This document shows, one piece after another, positions 9,372-17,108 of a stretch of DNA of 64,000 nucleotides. The stretch's first letter is position 1. Each line of letters opens with the position of its first letter. Origin of the DNA: Streptococcaceae bacterium. GTDB taxonomy: Bacteria; Bacillota; Bacilli; Lactobacillales; Streptococcaceae. Made by a program: the position numbers and the translations under genes. The DNA lies in contig CABIZZ010000002.1 of NCBI GenBank assembly GCA_902363395.1, positions 124,001 to 188,000 of the forward strand. The letters are read 5' to 3'. The notes beneath the pieces were generated by a model. The model did not search any database and was not told where the DNA came from. It saw only the letters and a list, made by a program, of their open reading frames with translations.

Positions 9372-10643
9372 ATGCCGGACAATCTCGCCCTGCGCATGCG
9401 TCCCAAAACCATCGATCAGGTCATCGGACAAGAACACCTGGTCGGCCCAGGAAAAATCATCCGCCGCATGGTGGAGGCCAATCGTCTCTCGTCCATGATT
9501 CTCTTTGGCCCACCAGGGATTGGCAAGACCAGTATTGCTTCTGCCATCGCGGGTACGACTAAGTATGCCTTTCGGACCTTCAATGCAACCGTCGACAGCA
9601 AAAAACGCCTGCAAGAGATCGCAGAGGAAGCCAAGTTTTCAGGTGGCTTAGTCCTGCTTTTGGATGAGATCCATCGCTTGGATAAGACCAAACAAGATTT
9701 TCTCCTGCCTTTGCTCGAAAGCGGTCTGGTCATCATGATCGGCGCAACGACTGAGAATCCTTTCTTCTCCGTGACGCCTGCCATTCGCAGTCGGGTACAG
9801 ATTTTTGAGTTGGAACCCTTGACCAATGAGCAGGTCAAAGAGGCTATCCAGTTGGCGCTGAGCGACTCTGAGCGGGGCTTTGACTTTCCTGTTACCCTCG
9901 ACGAGGAGGCCTTGGATTTCATCGCCACTTCGACCAATGGAGACCTGCGTTCTGCCTATAACTCTCTCGATCTGGCTGTGCTGTCGACCTCTGAAAATGC
10001 AGAAGGCATCCGTCATATTACGCTAGACATCATGGCAAACAGCCTCCAGCGCAGCTACATCACCATGGACAAGGATGGAGACGGCCACTACGATGTCCTC
10101 TCTGCTCTTCAAAAATCCATCCGTGGTTCGGATGTCGATGCTAGTCTCCACTACGCCGCACGCTTGATTGAAGCCGGTGATCTGCCCAGCTTAGCTCGTC
10201 GCTTGACTGTCATTGCTTATGAGGATATCGGTCTGGCCAATCCAGATGCGCAGATCCATACGGTGACAGCCCTTCAAGCAGCTGAGCGCATCGGCTTTCC
10301 TGAGGCCCGCATTCTCATCGCCAACATCGTCATCGATCTAGCCCTTTCGCCAAAATCTAACTCAGCCTACGTCGCGATGGACAAGGCGCTGGCTGATCTT
10401 AGAAGTTCTGGCAACCTTCCTATTCCTCGCCACCTCCGCGATGGTCATTATGCCGGAAGCAAGGAACTGGGAAATGCGCAACACTATAAATATCCTCACA
10501 ACTACCCTGGCAACTGGGTCAATCAGGACTACCTGCCAGACAAGCTCAAACACGCCTCCTACTTTATTCCCAATGAAAACGGCAAGTACGAGCGTGCTCT
10601 CGGAGCTACCAAGGAGAAGATTGATCAATTCAAGAAAAAGTGA
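9372..10643 (+). CDS. rarA: Replication-associated recombination protein A (AAA+ ATPase)
   Basis: RarA/MgsA is an AAA+ ATPase related to clamp loaders that acts at stalled replication forks. The 423-residue protein has Walker A GPPGIGKTS (about residues 46-54), Walker B LLLDEIHR (about 95), sensor 1 GATTENPFF and an arginine finger region SRVQIF. The C-terminal MgsA domain follows (YEDIGLANPDA, HLRDGHYAGSKELG). An AAGGAG site precedes the ATG by 7 nt. The gene is alone on the plus strand, followed by the 6S RNA region. Confidence 0.96.
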   Translation: MPDNLALRMRPKTIDQVIGQEHLVGPGKIIRRMVEANRLSSMILFGPPGIGKTSIASAIAGTTKYAFRTFNATVDSKKRLQEIAEEAKFSGGLVLLLDEIHRLDKTKQDFLLPLLESGLVIMIGATTENPFFSVTPAIRSRVQIFELEPLTNEQVKEAIQLALSDSERGFDFPVTLDEEALDFIATSTNGDLRSAYNSLDLAVLSTSENAEGIRHITLDIMANSLQRSYITMDKDGDGHYDVLSALQKSIRGSDVDASLHYAARLIEAGDLPSLARRLTVIAYEDIGLANPDAQIHTVTALQAAERIGFPEARILIANIVIDLALSPKSNSAYVAMDKALADLRSSGNLPIPRHLRDGHYAGSKELGNAQHYKYPHNYPGNWVNQDYLPDKLKHASYFIPNENGKYERALGATKEKIDQFKKK

Positions 10644-10672
10644 CATCGGTTTCAAAAAATTGAGATTATCCC

Positions 10673-10700
10673 TTGAAATATTTTCAAAATGTGGTATCAT
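10673..10700 (+). promoter_or_regulatory. Promoter of the 6S RNA gene
   Basis: TTGAAA (10673-10678) and TATCAT (10695-10700) separated by 16 bp. Transcription would start near 10707, at the base of the 6S stem. Confidence 0.6.
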
Positions 10701-10707
10701 ATACATA

Positions 10708-10900
10708 TAGAAACGCTGTGGTGTACGACTTCACACTTAAGTGTTGACCGACTATTTTTTGTATTATTAGGGAAACAAAAGACTTCTGGCAGTATGCAGG
10801 CCGTTTCACGCGGAAGCAGCTAAGTCAGAGCGAGTTGCCCACCTGCTTAATTGCGCGGGTTCAATACAAAACGTGAAGTATCGGCACCAATACAGCTTTT
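10708..10900 (+). ncRNA. ssrS: 6S RNA
   Basis: This 190-nt gene-free stretch has a long terminal stem. GCTGTGGTGTACGACTTCAC at its 5' end pairs with the 3' segment GTGAAGTATCGGCACCAAT followed by ACAGC, with small internal bulges. Between them lies a large less-paired centre, as expected for 6S RNA, which mimics an open promoter and binds RNA polymerase. A promoter precedes it and a T-rich tail follows. The identity is by structure and position next to tRNA-Lys, without a covariance search. Confidence 0.7.
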
Positions 10901-10907
10901 TATATTT

Positions 10908-10980
10908 GCCTCCTTAGCTCAGTTGGTAGAGCAGTAGACTCTTAATCTATGGGTCACAGGTTCGAGCCCTGTAGGGGGCA
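10908..10980 (+). tRNA. tRNA-Lys (anticodon CTT)
   Basis: Acceptor arms GCCTCCT and AGGGGGC pair over 7 bp. The D arm has AGCTCAGTTGGTAGAGC. The anticodon loop is CTCTTAA with anticodon CTT, reading AAG. The T arm contains GGTTCGAGCCC. The discriminator base is A and CCA is not encoded. Its 3' end is the apparent integration target for the att-like repeats further right. Confidence 0.97.
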
Positions 10981-10995
10981 TCTAAATCAACAGGA

Positions 10996-11022
10996 AAAAG
11001 CCTTGAGTTACAAGGCTTTTTT
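10996..11022 (+). terminator. Terminator after tRNA-Lys
   Basis: AGCCTTG/CAAGGCT stem with a 5-nt loop and TTTTT following. The same hairpin recurs with the tRNA tail at 12581-12632 and 16918-16972. Confidence 0.85.
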
Positions 11023-11072
11023 GCTTGTCTATAACTGATTTGCCCCATCATTTGCCCCACATTTTTTTATGA

Positions 11073-11492
11073 GCAATCTTTCCAGACATCTCTGATTACG
11101 AAAAACAAAAAAGCTATCCTACCTTTGCAAATTTGGATAAGATAGCAGAATATTTTAATGCAACTCCAACCCAACTATTTGGAACTAGTAAAGAGATTGA
11201 GTTAGAAAAGAGTGTTCTTGAATCTAATGAATACTCTGATAAAGTAAGTGAGATTTTAAAAGCTGTCAAATACATCGAAGATTTTCTAGAAACTGATGGA
11301 CAGTACTTAGAGGATTTACTTTACTTAACAAGAGGCAACCAACTATACACAGAAGATGGAGATGAGTTGTATATTGATCCAACTTCTCAGAAAAGAACAC
11401 TTCATAACCAATATGAACCTGGTTTTATTGAAGCAAGGGATAAATCTCCACTAGAACTCTTAATTGAAAATAAGGAATTGTTTGATAAATAG
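11073..11492 (+). pseudogene. Remnant of an XRE-family phage/ICE repressor
   Basis: The reading frame is open from 11073, without a start codon, and reads FPDISDYEKQKSYPTFANLD and then KIAEYFNATPTQLFG. This is the second half of a helix-turn-helix of the Cro/cI type followed by a 100-residue tail ending ELFDK. The N-terminal half of the HTH is missing because the frame begins after a stop right next to the att region. A TTG at 11133 could give a 119-residue product without a DNA-binding domain. It is best read as a leftover of an element once integrated at tRNA-Lys. Confidence 0.7.
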
Positions 11493-11517
11493 AAAAAGCG
11501 AGGATAACCTCGCTTCA
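11492..11517 (+). terminator. Terminator after the repressor remnant
   Basis: Stem AGCGAGG/CCTCGCT with loop ATAA. A second hairpin, AAAAGGAG/CTCCTTTT followed by CTTTTTG, lies at 11574-11603. Confidence 0.6.
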
Positions 11518-11710
11518 GATTGAAGTTAAAATCTTTAGAAGACACTTTTATAAGGACTTTGTCTTCAATCTGTGAAAAGGAGTGAAAACTCCTTTTCTTT
11601 TTGTAAGTCAGACTGAAACTTCCAAATTGTTTATTTATTTTATTGACATTTTCTATAAAAATAAGTACAATAGTTTTATTAGCAAACTATACTATATAGG
11701 GGGTATTGAA

Positions 11711-12226
11711 ATGAAATTTTCTAATCGTTTACTGCTATTCCTTGCAGGAGTTGTTTTTGTCCTTTTAGGACTTTTCCTATTTACAAACCCAGTAGCTAAT
11801 CTTGTTGCTTACAGCTGGTGGATTTCATTTGGTTTACTGGTTTCTTCTATAGCAGCTATTTTAGGCTATTTCTCTGCACCAAAAGAGCTTCGCTCACCTG
11901 TTTATCTTTTCCAAGGATTTGTTAGTCTTCTCTTAGCTCTTTACCTCGTTGCTTATGGCTTTGTGACCCTGCCGGTCGTCATTCCGACCATTGTAGGAAT
12001 TTGGTTAATTGTAGAAGCCATTATTGCTTTCTTTAAAGGCAATCGTCTAGGATTGATTTTCCCTATTATTGGTAGCAATATCATGTGGGTAGCCTTGCTT
12101 GAATTTTTACTAGGTCTAGTGATTCTGTTCAATCCAGTGGCTACAGGTGTCTTTGTCGTTTATGTCATTGCCTTTTCATTTTTAGTTACTGGCTTCACCT
12201 ACATTATTGAGGCCTTTCGTAAATAG
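11711..12226 (+). CDS. DUF308/HdeD-like membrane protein
   Basis: A 171-residue integral membrane protein with about six transmembrane helices arranged as three similar hairpins, as in the HdeD/DUF308 family. The FNPVA and TNPVA motifs are repeated at the start of paired helices. Function is unknown beyond a link of E. coli HdeD to acid stress. The ATG at 11711 is preceded by GGGGG about 8 nt upstream. Reading further upstream to 11582 gives no ribosome site. It has its own terminator and lies among att-like repeats, so it may be a passenger gene. Confidence 0.75.
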   Translation: MKFSNRLLLFLAGVVFVLLGLFLFTNPVANLVAYSWWISFGLLVSSIAAILGYFSAPKELRSPVYLFQGFVSLLLALYLVAYGFVTLPVVIPTIVGIWLIVEAIIAFFKGNRLGLIFPIIGSNIMWVALLEFLLGLVILFNPVATGVFVVYVIAFSFLVTGFTYIIEAFRK

Positions 12227-12249
12227 TCTAGTTGCTATTTCTATCGCAT

Positions 12250-12288
12250 TCAAAAAAGCTGGGAAATCATATTCTCAGCTTTTTCGTC
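12250..12288 (+). terminator. Terminator after the DUF308 gene
   Basis: AAAAAGCTG and CAGCTTTTT form a stem around a short loop, with T following. Confidence 0.7.
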
Positions 12289-12321
12289 TCTTTAATTATC
12301 ACTTTTTCGCATTCCATTCTA

Positions 12322-12690
12322 CGTAGAAATTTGTTTTTCCATTTTATTCTCCAATTTGATCTCGCACTGACATTTATTTATAACAAAACTATATATCTAG
12401 AATAGCATAATCATTAGGTATTATAGGTTTTCAAACAAAATACGAGTCATTCGTTTTTGCCCCGCTTTTGCCCCATTTTTAAATCCTGACATTGAAAATA
12501 CCTAAAAGTATTTCCCTAAAATCAGCTATATTTCAACATTTTTGTTTATTTTCAATATGAAAAGTTCTTACAAATCCATGTAGGGGGTATCTAAATCAAC
12601 AGGAAAAAGCCTTGATTTATAAGGCTTTTTTGCTTGTCATTTTGTTTTTTGTACCAAATTTTGTACCAAATAATTTATATTCACCAAATT
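12322..12690. repeat. Att-like repeat unit B with a yezG start remnant
   Basis: From left to right it holds three parts. The first is the first codons of a yezG gene on the minus strand (ATG at 12340-12342, broken after five codons) with its promoter region. The second is two GGGGCAAA boxes reading KMGQKRGKNE then stop on the minus strand, like the end of a tyrosine integrase. The third is a copy of the tRNA-Lys tail and terminator (TAGGGGGTATCTAAATCAAC, 12581-12632). About 250 bp of this unit is duplicated at 13906-14157. Nothing else was seen in the 12227-12771 gap. Confidence 0.65.
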
Positions 12691-12771
12691 AGAGAGTCTC
12701 ATCCAAAGACTCGTTATTTATCTCACACTCGTTTTCGTCGAAAAAACCACCGCAAGGGTGGTTCTTTTTTA

Positions 12772-13311
12772 TCAATCGTCAAATACTCCGCCTGTGAGTT
12801 GGTACATGAGATAAATGTGTTCCAGGACTTTTACTTTATCCATGTGATCCACATCTTTAAAGCCTCCTAATGCCAAGAGCGGGACAAAACCGAAACATTG
12901 GTTATAAGACAGAGCACCATGTTTTGATACAGCTTGTCTATATAAATCAAGTTCAAAGTTATCAGTCACATATGAGTTATCTAAATACTGAAGGAAATAT
13001 TTCAAGCTCTTTATAATAATGTCGCAGTCTTGAAGGTTATATTTTACAATACCAACAAATTCATTCTCTTCCCAAGTAATAATATCTCCAAATGCTGTTA
13101 CGAACATAGGAAAAGCGATATCTCCTCTGAAATAACTATCTTGGAGAAGTTCAAGATAGTCATCTGGATTAATGACTTTGAGATAACCATCTAAAAAGGT
13201 TCCCAAGCCATCTTCCTGCCAAATCTGTAACAACTCAGCAGGGACTTGGTCCTTGTATTTTTCAATAACTTCTTGGGGCATATCTGCCACTTTGATAAAG
13301 TTTTCTAGCAT
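12772..13311 (-). CDS. GAD-like/DUF1851 immunity-type protein
   Basis: A 179-residue soluble protein of the GAD-like plus DUF1851 type, a class that includes Tdi1, the immunity partner of the Tde1 DNase. The N-terminal half carries PAELLQIWQEDGLGTFLDGY, and the C-terminal half FGFVPLLALGG and LEHIYLMYQLTGGVFD. The ATG at 13311 has a GGAGG site 6 nt upstream, and that leader is nearly identical to those of the yezG genes nearby. No toxin gene adjoins it. Fragments of two more copies lie at 14147-14206 and 15294-15372. A terminator hairpin (12748-12771) follows. Confidence 0.75.
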   Translation of the reverse strand: MLENFIKVADMPQEVIEKYKDQVPAELLQIWQEDGLGTFLDGYLKVINPDDYLELLQDSYFRGDIAFPMFVTAFGDIITWEENEFVGIVKYNLQDCDIIIKSLKYFLQYLDNSYVTDNFELDLYRQAVSKHGALSYNQCFGFVPLLALGGFKDVDHMDKVKVLEHIYLMYQLTGGVFDD

Positions 13312-13355
13312 GTTTTCCTCCGATTTGATTTTTAGCATCATTTCTCTACAACCAT

Positions 13356-13420
13356 AGTATACCATAAACCATATGTACCAACATTTGTTAAACAACAAGA
13401 AAACCACCGCGTAGGTGGTT
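13356..13420 (-). repeat. 65-bp boundary block, copy 1
   Basis: On the minus strand it begins with the hairpin AACCACC/GGTGGTT and TTTTC, which ends the yezG transcript, and finishes with TGGTATACT, an extended -10 box for the DUF1851 gene. It aligns end to end with the blocks at 19212, 20080 and 21583, all exactly 65 bp. Confidence 0.8.
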
Positions 13421-13436
13421 TATTCTTTAGATATAA

Positions 13437-13922
13437 CTATTTGCCATTATGCTCTCTTTGGAAGGCTTTCATAGCCTTGAACTGTTCTAGTTCTTTTTCA
13501 TTAGCTGGTTGCTTTCCGAGATATTTATATTCAAAAAAGTCCATTTGTTGACCTGAACTATAATCACTTTCATTCCAAGGTGCATAGTCAAATTCAGCAG
13601 ATAATTTCGTGCCAATTACTTTTATAGTACAAGAAGTCCACAAAGGTTGGCCTTCTTTCTCAAAAATTTCTCTCAACTCCCAAGCTAATCTAAAGGTGCG
13701 TCTTTCTTGATTCCGAAATTCTAAATTAGGAATACCATACCGCTTTGGAATATATAGATTGTAGATATACTCATTTTTCCCCTCTTCATTAAAGAAATAA
13801 TATACCTCTCCTCCATCAAAAGCTAAACTTATGTTAATAAAAAGATTATCCCATGCTACTGGTATTGTCTCATTAACACTCTGTGCAATCTCACGAATTT
13901 TTTCATTAATTTGTTTTTCCAT
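13437..13922 (-). CDS. YezG-family immunity protein (DUF600)
   Basis: A 161-residue soluble protein of the YezG family, whose B. subtilis member neutralises the LXG-type nuclease toxin YeeF. It has the common start MEKQINEKI, the motif SAEFDYAPWNESD near residue 110 and the end KYLGKQPANEKELEQFKA then FQREHNGK. Two more copies lie at 18110 and 20161. The ribosome site is GGAGG, 6 nt before the ATG. The upstream leader (13923-14030) holds TGCTATACT, an extended -10. No LXG toxin of the YeeF type is present nearby. Confidence 0.85.
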   Translation of the reverse strand: MEKQINEKIREIAQSVNETIPVAWDNLFINISLAFDGGEVYYFFNEEGKNEYIYNLYIPKRYGIPNLEFRNQERRTFRLAWELREIFEKEGQPLWTSCTIKVIGTKLSAEFDYAPWNESDYSSGQQMDFFEYKYLGKQPANEKELEQFKAMKAFQREHNGK

Positions 13923-14157
13923 TTTATCCTCCGATTTGTTCTCACGCCGACATTTATTTATAACAACACTATATATCTAGTATAGCATAATCATTAGGTA
14001 TTATAGATTTTCAAACCAAATGCGAGTCATTCGTTTTTCCCCACTTTTGCCCCATTTTTAAATCCTGACATTGAAAATACCTAAAAGTATTTCCTAAAAT
14101 CAGCTATATTTCAATATTTTTGTTTATTTTCAATATGAAAAGTTCTTACAAATTCAT
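13923..14157. repeat. Att-like repeat unit D, partial
   Basis: It duplicates the left 250 bp of unit B: the yezG promoter, the GGGGCAAA boxes and the AT-rich arm ending TTCTTACAAATTCAT. The tRNA tail expected next is replaced by a DUF1851 gene fragment, joined at the shared sequence ACAAATTCAT. Confidence 0.65.
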
Positions 14158-14206
14158 TCTCTTCCCAAGTAATAATATCTCCAAAAGCTGTTACGAACAG
14201 CGGAAA
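14147..14206 (-). pseudogene. Internal fragment of a DUF1851 immunity gene
   Basis: About 60 bp are nearly identical to 13064-13123 inside the DUF1851 gene, in the same orientation. It starts at the ACAAATTCAT junction of repeat unit D and ends in unrelated sequence. No open product remains. Confidence 0.7.
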
Positions 14207-14260
14207 AAGAAGTAAGGAACTATTCATAATAATAGCCGTAGCAAATCTTTGCATTTTTGT

Positions 14261-14299
14261 CTTATCTTTTTTAAGATAGTACTATTAAAAAAAGATAAG
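14261..14299 (+). promoter_or_regulatory. Large inverted repeat covering the ribosome site of the aldo/keto reductase
   Basis: CTTATCTTTTTT (14261-14272) is the exact complement of AAAAAAGATAAG (14288-14299), with the 10-bp palindrome ATAGTACTAT in the centre. The right arm includes part of the AAGG ribosome site. It could be a repressor operator or an RNA hairpin that hides the ribosome site. Confidence 0.45.
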
Positions 14300-14308
14300 G
14301 TGAAAATC

Positions 14309-15151
14309 ATGGAAACATATACACTTGCAAATGGGGTTACTATTCCTAAAATTGGTTTTGGAACTTGGCAAATTGCTGAAGGCGAAGAAGCCTATAACAG
14401 CGTTAGCTTCGCACTTAAGGCTGGTTACACACATATTGATACCGCACAAATTTACGGTAACGAGGTTTCTGTAGGTAAGGCGATTGCTGATAGTAATTTG
14501 GCACGTGAGGATATTTTCCTAACTACCAAACTTTGGAATGATAAGCACGATTACGAGTTTGCTAAGACTTCTATCGATGAGTCTCTCGAAAGACTTGGTG
14601 TGGATTATTTGGATCTTTTGCTTATCCATTGGCCTAATCCAAAGGCACTTCGTGAGAATGATGCTTGGAAGGCTGGCAATGCGGGTGCATGGAAGGCTAT
14701 GGAAGAAGCCTACAAAGAAGGTAAGGTGCGTGCTATCGGTGTGTCAAACTTTATGCAACATCACCTAGAAGCTCTTTTTGAAACAGCTAAAATTGTTCCA
14801 CATGTCAATCAAATCCTCTTGGCTCCAGGTTGTGACCAAGAAGACTTAGTTGACTATTGCCAAGAGCGCGATATCCTTCTTGAAGCCTATAGTCCACTAG
14901 GTACAGGTAGCATTTTTGGAAATGAAGATGTTGAAGCAGTGGCTGAACGTAACGGTAAATCTGTGGCACAAGTTGCTCTGCGTTGGAGCCTCCAAAAAGG
15001 TTTCTTGCCACTTCCTAAGTCTGTGACACCTAAAAATGTAAAAGATAACTTGGATATCTTCGACTTCGACTTATCAGAGGAAGATATGGCAGTCTTGGAT
15101 AAGATTCAAGGCACCAAAACTCAGAATGATCCTGACACAGTTAATTTTTAA
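14309..15151 (+). CDS. Aldo/keto reductase
   Basis: A 280-residue NADPH-dependent oxidoreductase of the aldo/keto reductase superfamily, 2,5-diketo-gluconate reductase-like branch. The catalytic tetrad is visible: D in HIDTAQIYGNE (about 44), Y in the same motif, K in FLTTKLW (about 74) and H in LLLIHWPNP. The cofactor-binding tail LPLPKSVTPKNVKDN is present. The ATG at 14309 has AAGGTG 7 nt upstream. The gene lies among decayed immunity genes and repeats and is likely a passenger. A GTTGC-stem terminator follows at 15160-15187. Confidence 0.92.
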   Translation: METYTLANGVTIPKIGFGTWQIAEGEEAYNSVSFALKAGYTHIDTAQIYGNEVSVGKAIADSNLAREDIFLTTKLWNDKHDYEFAKTSIDESLERLGVDYLDLLLIHWPNPKALRENDAWKAGNAGAWKAMEEAYKEGKVRAIGVSNFMQHHLEALFETAKIVPHVNQILLAPGCDQEDLVDYCQERDILLEAYSPLGTGSIFGNEDVEAVAERNGKSVAQVALRWSLQKGFLPLPKSVTPKNVKDNLDIFDFDLSEEDMAVLDKIQGTKTQNDPDTVNF

Positions 15152-15156
15152 TAGGA

Positions 15157-15190
15157 TTTTAAGCAACTCGTCAGGGTTGCTTTTTAGCGT
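15157..15190 (+). terminator. Terminator after the aldo/keto reductase
   Basis: AAGCAAC pairs with GTTGCTT and is followed by TTTAG on the plus strand. Confidence 0.7.
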
Positions 15191-15293
15191 GTTTCTTTAG
15201 ATTTGCTATGATGAAACTATCATTTTTTATTTATAGATGGGAGTTACGTAATGGAGTCTCGAAATCTTTTGCTTCAGAATACACGTACTTCAT

Positions 15294-15372
15294 TATCAAT
15301 CACCAAACACTCCGCCTGTAAGCTGGTACGTGAGGTAAATGTGCTCCAAGGTTTTGACAATTCGCGTCACAT
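15294..15372 (-). pseudogene. 3' fragment of a DUF1851 immunity gene
   Basis: This matches the last 25 codons or so of the DUF1851 gene (12771-12850), with several substitutions, for example CCGCCTGTAAGCTGGTACGT against CCGCCTGTGAGTTGGTACAT. No upstream part is attached. The rest of the 15152-15454 gap holds the AKR terminator and a TATAAT box near 15416 for the next gene. Confidence 0.65.
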
Positions 15373-15454
15373 GAAGTTATTTAAGCATATCCTTTTCTCT
15401 CATTACCATTTTCTGTTATAATAAATCGTACTTCTAGAATGGAAAGGACTTGAG

Positions 15455-16600
15455 ATGACAACTCTTGTTAAACATAAACGTGTAAATTATTCAGAACTTT
15501 TTTATGATCTAGTTTTTGTTTTTGCGATTTCAAAAGTAACTGCTTTAATTCACCATCTTCATAACGGTATTTTGACTTGGAATTCTTTGCTTGATTTTTT
15601 CATGTCTGTCTTGCTTCTCATCAATGCCTGGATGATTCAAACCGTTTATACCAATCGCTATGGAAAGAACTCTGTATTTAACATGGTAATCATGTTTATC
15701 AATATGGGACTTTTACTCTTTATATCCAATTTGATTAAAGATGATTGGCAACAATATTTTCATTATGTCTGTTGGGCTATTGGTACATTAACCCTTACCT
15801 TATTTTTTCAATATTTGGTTGAGTTTTTTAAAAAATCAACCGATAATGTTCATAGGGAAAGTATCAAAGGTTTTCTATGGATAACAGGTCTACGAAGTTT
15901 AGAAATCTATCTAGCAGCTCTTCTTCCTATTTACATTGGAGTCTATATCCTTTATGCTAGTATTCTGCTAACATTTATTACGCCAATTACCTCGATTAGT
16001 AAAGATGATCATTTCCAGATAGTTCTCCCCCATTTAATCGAGCGCATCTCCCTTCTTGTCATTATTACGTTTGGAGAGATGATTATGGGGCTAGTTAACT
16101 TCTTTACAATCGAGAATTTCTCGATTTATTCGGTTCTTTATTTCATTATTATGCTTTCTCTGTTCTTGTTTTATTTTGTTCAATTCGACCATGCTATTGA
16201 TGAAGAATCTAATCAAAAGGGACTATTTCTAATTTACTGTCACTATCCTATTTTCATTGGACTTCTTATGATGACTGTATCGATGAGTTTTCTTCAGAAT
16301 CCTGAAGCTAATCGTCTCTTTGCAACCATCTTCTCTTATATCGGATTTGGCCTCTTCCAAGCTGCTGTCCTAGCAAATGGGCCCTATAACAAACACTATC
16401 TTCGCTATTCGAAAAGTTACTACTGTGTCCAAGCTACACTCTATCTGGCTGCCTTGATTCTCTCTTTAATCTTTGCTTCTAATCCTATAATAGTAGTAAG
16501 TATTACAACCATTTTAGCTCTAGCTATAGCTATTCATTCTATTTATTTTTATATGACACAGACTAAAAAACATTCCACACCTTACTGGGAGTTGTTTTAA
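15455..16600 (+). CDS. LtrA family (low temperature requirement A) membrane protein
   Basis: A 381-residue polytopic membrane protein with about 10 to 12 helices. The N-terminal motif YSELFYDLVFVFAISK is diagnostic of the LtrA family, and ERISLLVIITFGEMIMG near residue 195 is the second conserved motif. The family was named from Listeria, where it is needed for growth in the cold; molecular function is unknown. The start has an AAAGGAC site. Codon use is AT-rich like the rest of the island. Confidence 0.85.
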   Translation: MTTLVKHKRVNYSELFYDLVFVFAISKVTALIHHLHNGILTWNSLLDFFMSVLLLINAWMIQTVYTNRYGKNSVFNMVIMFINMGLLLFISNLIKDDWQQYFHYVCWAIGTLTLTLFFQYLVEFFKKSTDNVHRESIKGFLWITGLRSLEIYLAALLPIYIGVYILYASILLTFITPITSISKDDHFQIVLPHLIERISLLVIITFGEMIMGLVNFFTIENFSIYSVLYFIIMLSLFLFYFVQFDHAIDEESNQKGLFLIYCHYPIFIGLLMMTVSMSFLQNPEANRLFATIFSYIGFGLFQAAVLANGPYNKHYLRYSKSYYCVQATLYLAALILSLIFASNPIIVVSITTILALAIAIHSIYFYMTQTKKHSTPYWELF

Positions 16601-16615
16601 TGAGTTTATAGCATT

Positions 16616-16643
16616 AAAAAAGCCTTGGTTTCCAAGGCTTTAT
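16616..16643 (+). terminator. Terminator after the LtrA gene
   Basis: AAAAGCCTTGG pairs with CCAAGGCTTT around a 3-nt loop. Confidence 0.75.
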
Positions 16644-16729
16644 TTGATATCAATCACCGAACACGAAAATGTTTAACTTACAGAACTGCTAGTGAAGCTC
16701 TAGAGGATGAGTTCGAGTAAATATTGCAC

Positions 16730-16792
16730 TTATTCTTGTAACTTATCATTTACTTGATGCACGAACTCAATATTTTTTTCGTTAATTTGTTT
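16730..16792 (-). pseudogene. Truncated yezG start
   Basis: The minus-strand frame reads KQINEKNIEFVHQVNDKLQE then stop, matching the first 18 residues of the YezG proteins (closest to the copy at 20161). The start codon is lost: the frame fuses directly to the GGGGCAAA boxes of repeat unit C at a shared run of T. Confidence 0.65.
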
Positions 16793-17030
16793 TTGCCCCA
16801 CTTTTGCCCCATTTTTAAATCCTGACATTGAAAACACCTAAAAGTAATTCCCTAAAATCAGCTATATTTCAACATTTTTGTTTATTTTCAATATGAAAAG
16901 TTCTTACAAATTCATGCAGGGGGCATCCAATAAATCAACAGGAAAAAGCCTTGAATTTAAGGCTTTTTTTGTTGCTCAATAGCTTTTTGTACCAAATGTT
17001 GTGCCGAAAAAATTATATTCACAAAATAAG
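16793..17030. repeat. Att-like repeat unit C
   Basis: Closely matches unit B: GGGGCAAA boxes, the AT-rich arm of about 110 bp, then CAGGGGGCATCC and the tRNA-Lys terminator hairpin (16918-16972), then a stretch with GTACCAAAT boxes. With unit B and the tRNA itself it makes three copies of the attachment core. No reading frame of note lies in 16601-17108 apart from the yezG remnant. Confidence 0.65.
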
Positions 17031-17084
17031 CGAGTCTTTGGATGAGACTCGCTTGTTATCTAACACCTTGTTTTCATCGAACAA

Positions 17085-17106
17085 ACCACCTCGAGGGTGG
17101 TTTTGG
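17085..17106 (-). terminator. Terminator after the DUF6572 gene
   Basis: Hairpin AACCACC/GGTGGTT of the same family as the hairpins inside the 65-bp blocks, but here followed by repeat unit C rather than by the promoter half of a block. An equal hairpin at 12748-12771 follows the DUF1851 gene. Confidence 0.6.
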
Positions 17107-17108
17107 GA

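Noticed and set aside
9416-9937. 173-codon frame antisense to rarA
   Set aside because: It mirrors the rarA coding sequence and its composition is that of a shadow frame; no ribosome site was seen.
11133-11492. Intact 119-residue gene starting at TTG
   Set aside because: The frame is open further upstream and encodes half of a helix-turn-helix without a start, so a truncated repressor gene is the better reading.
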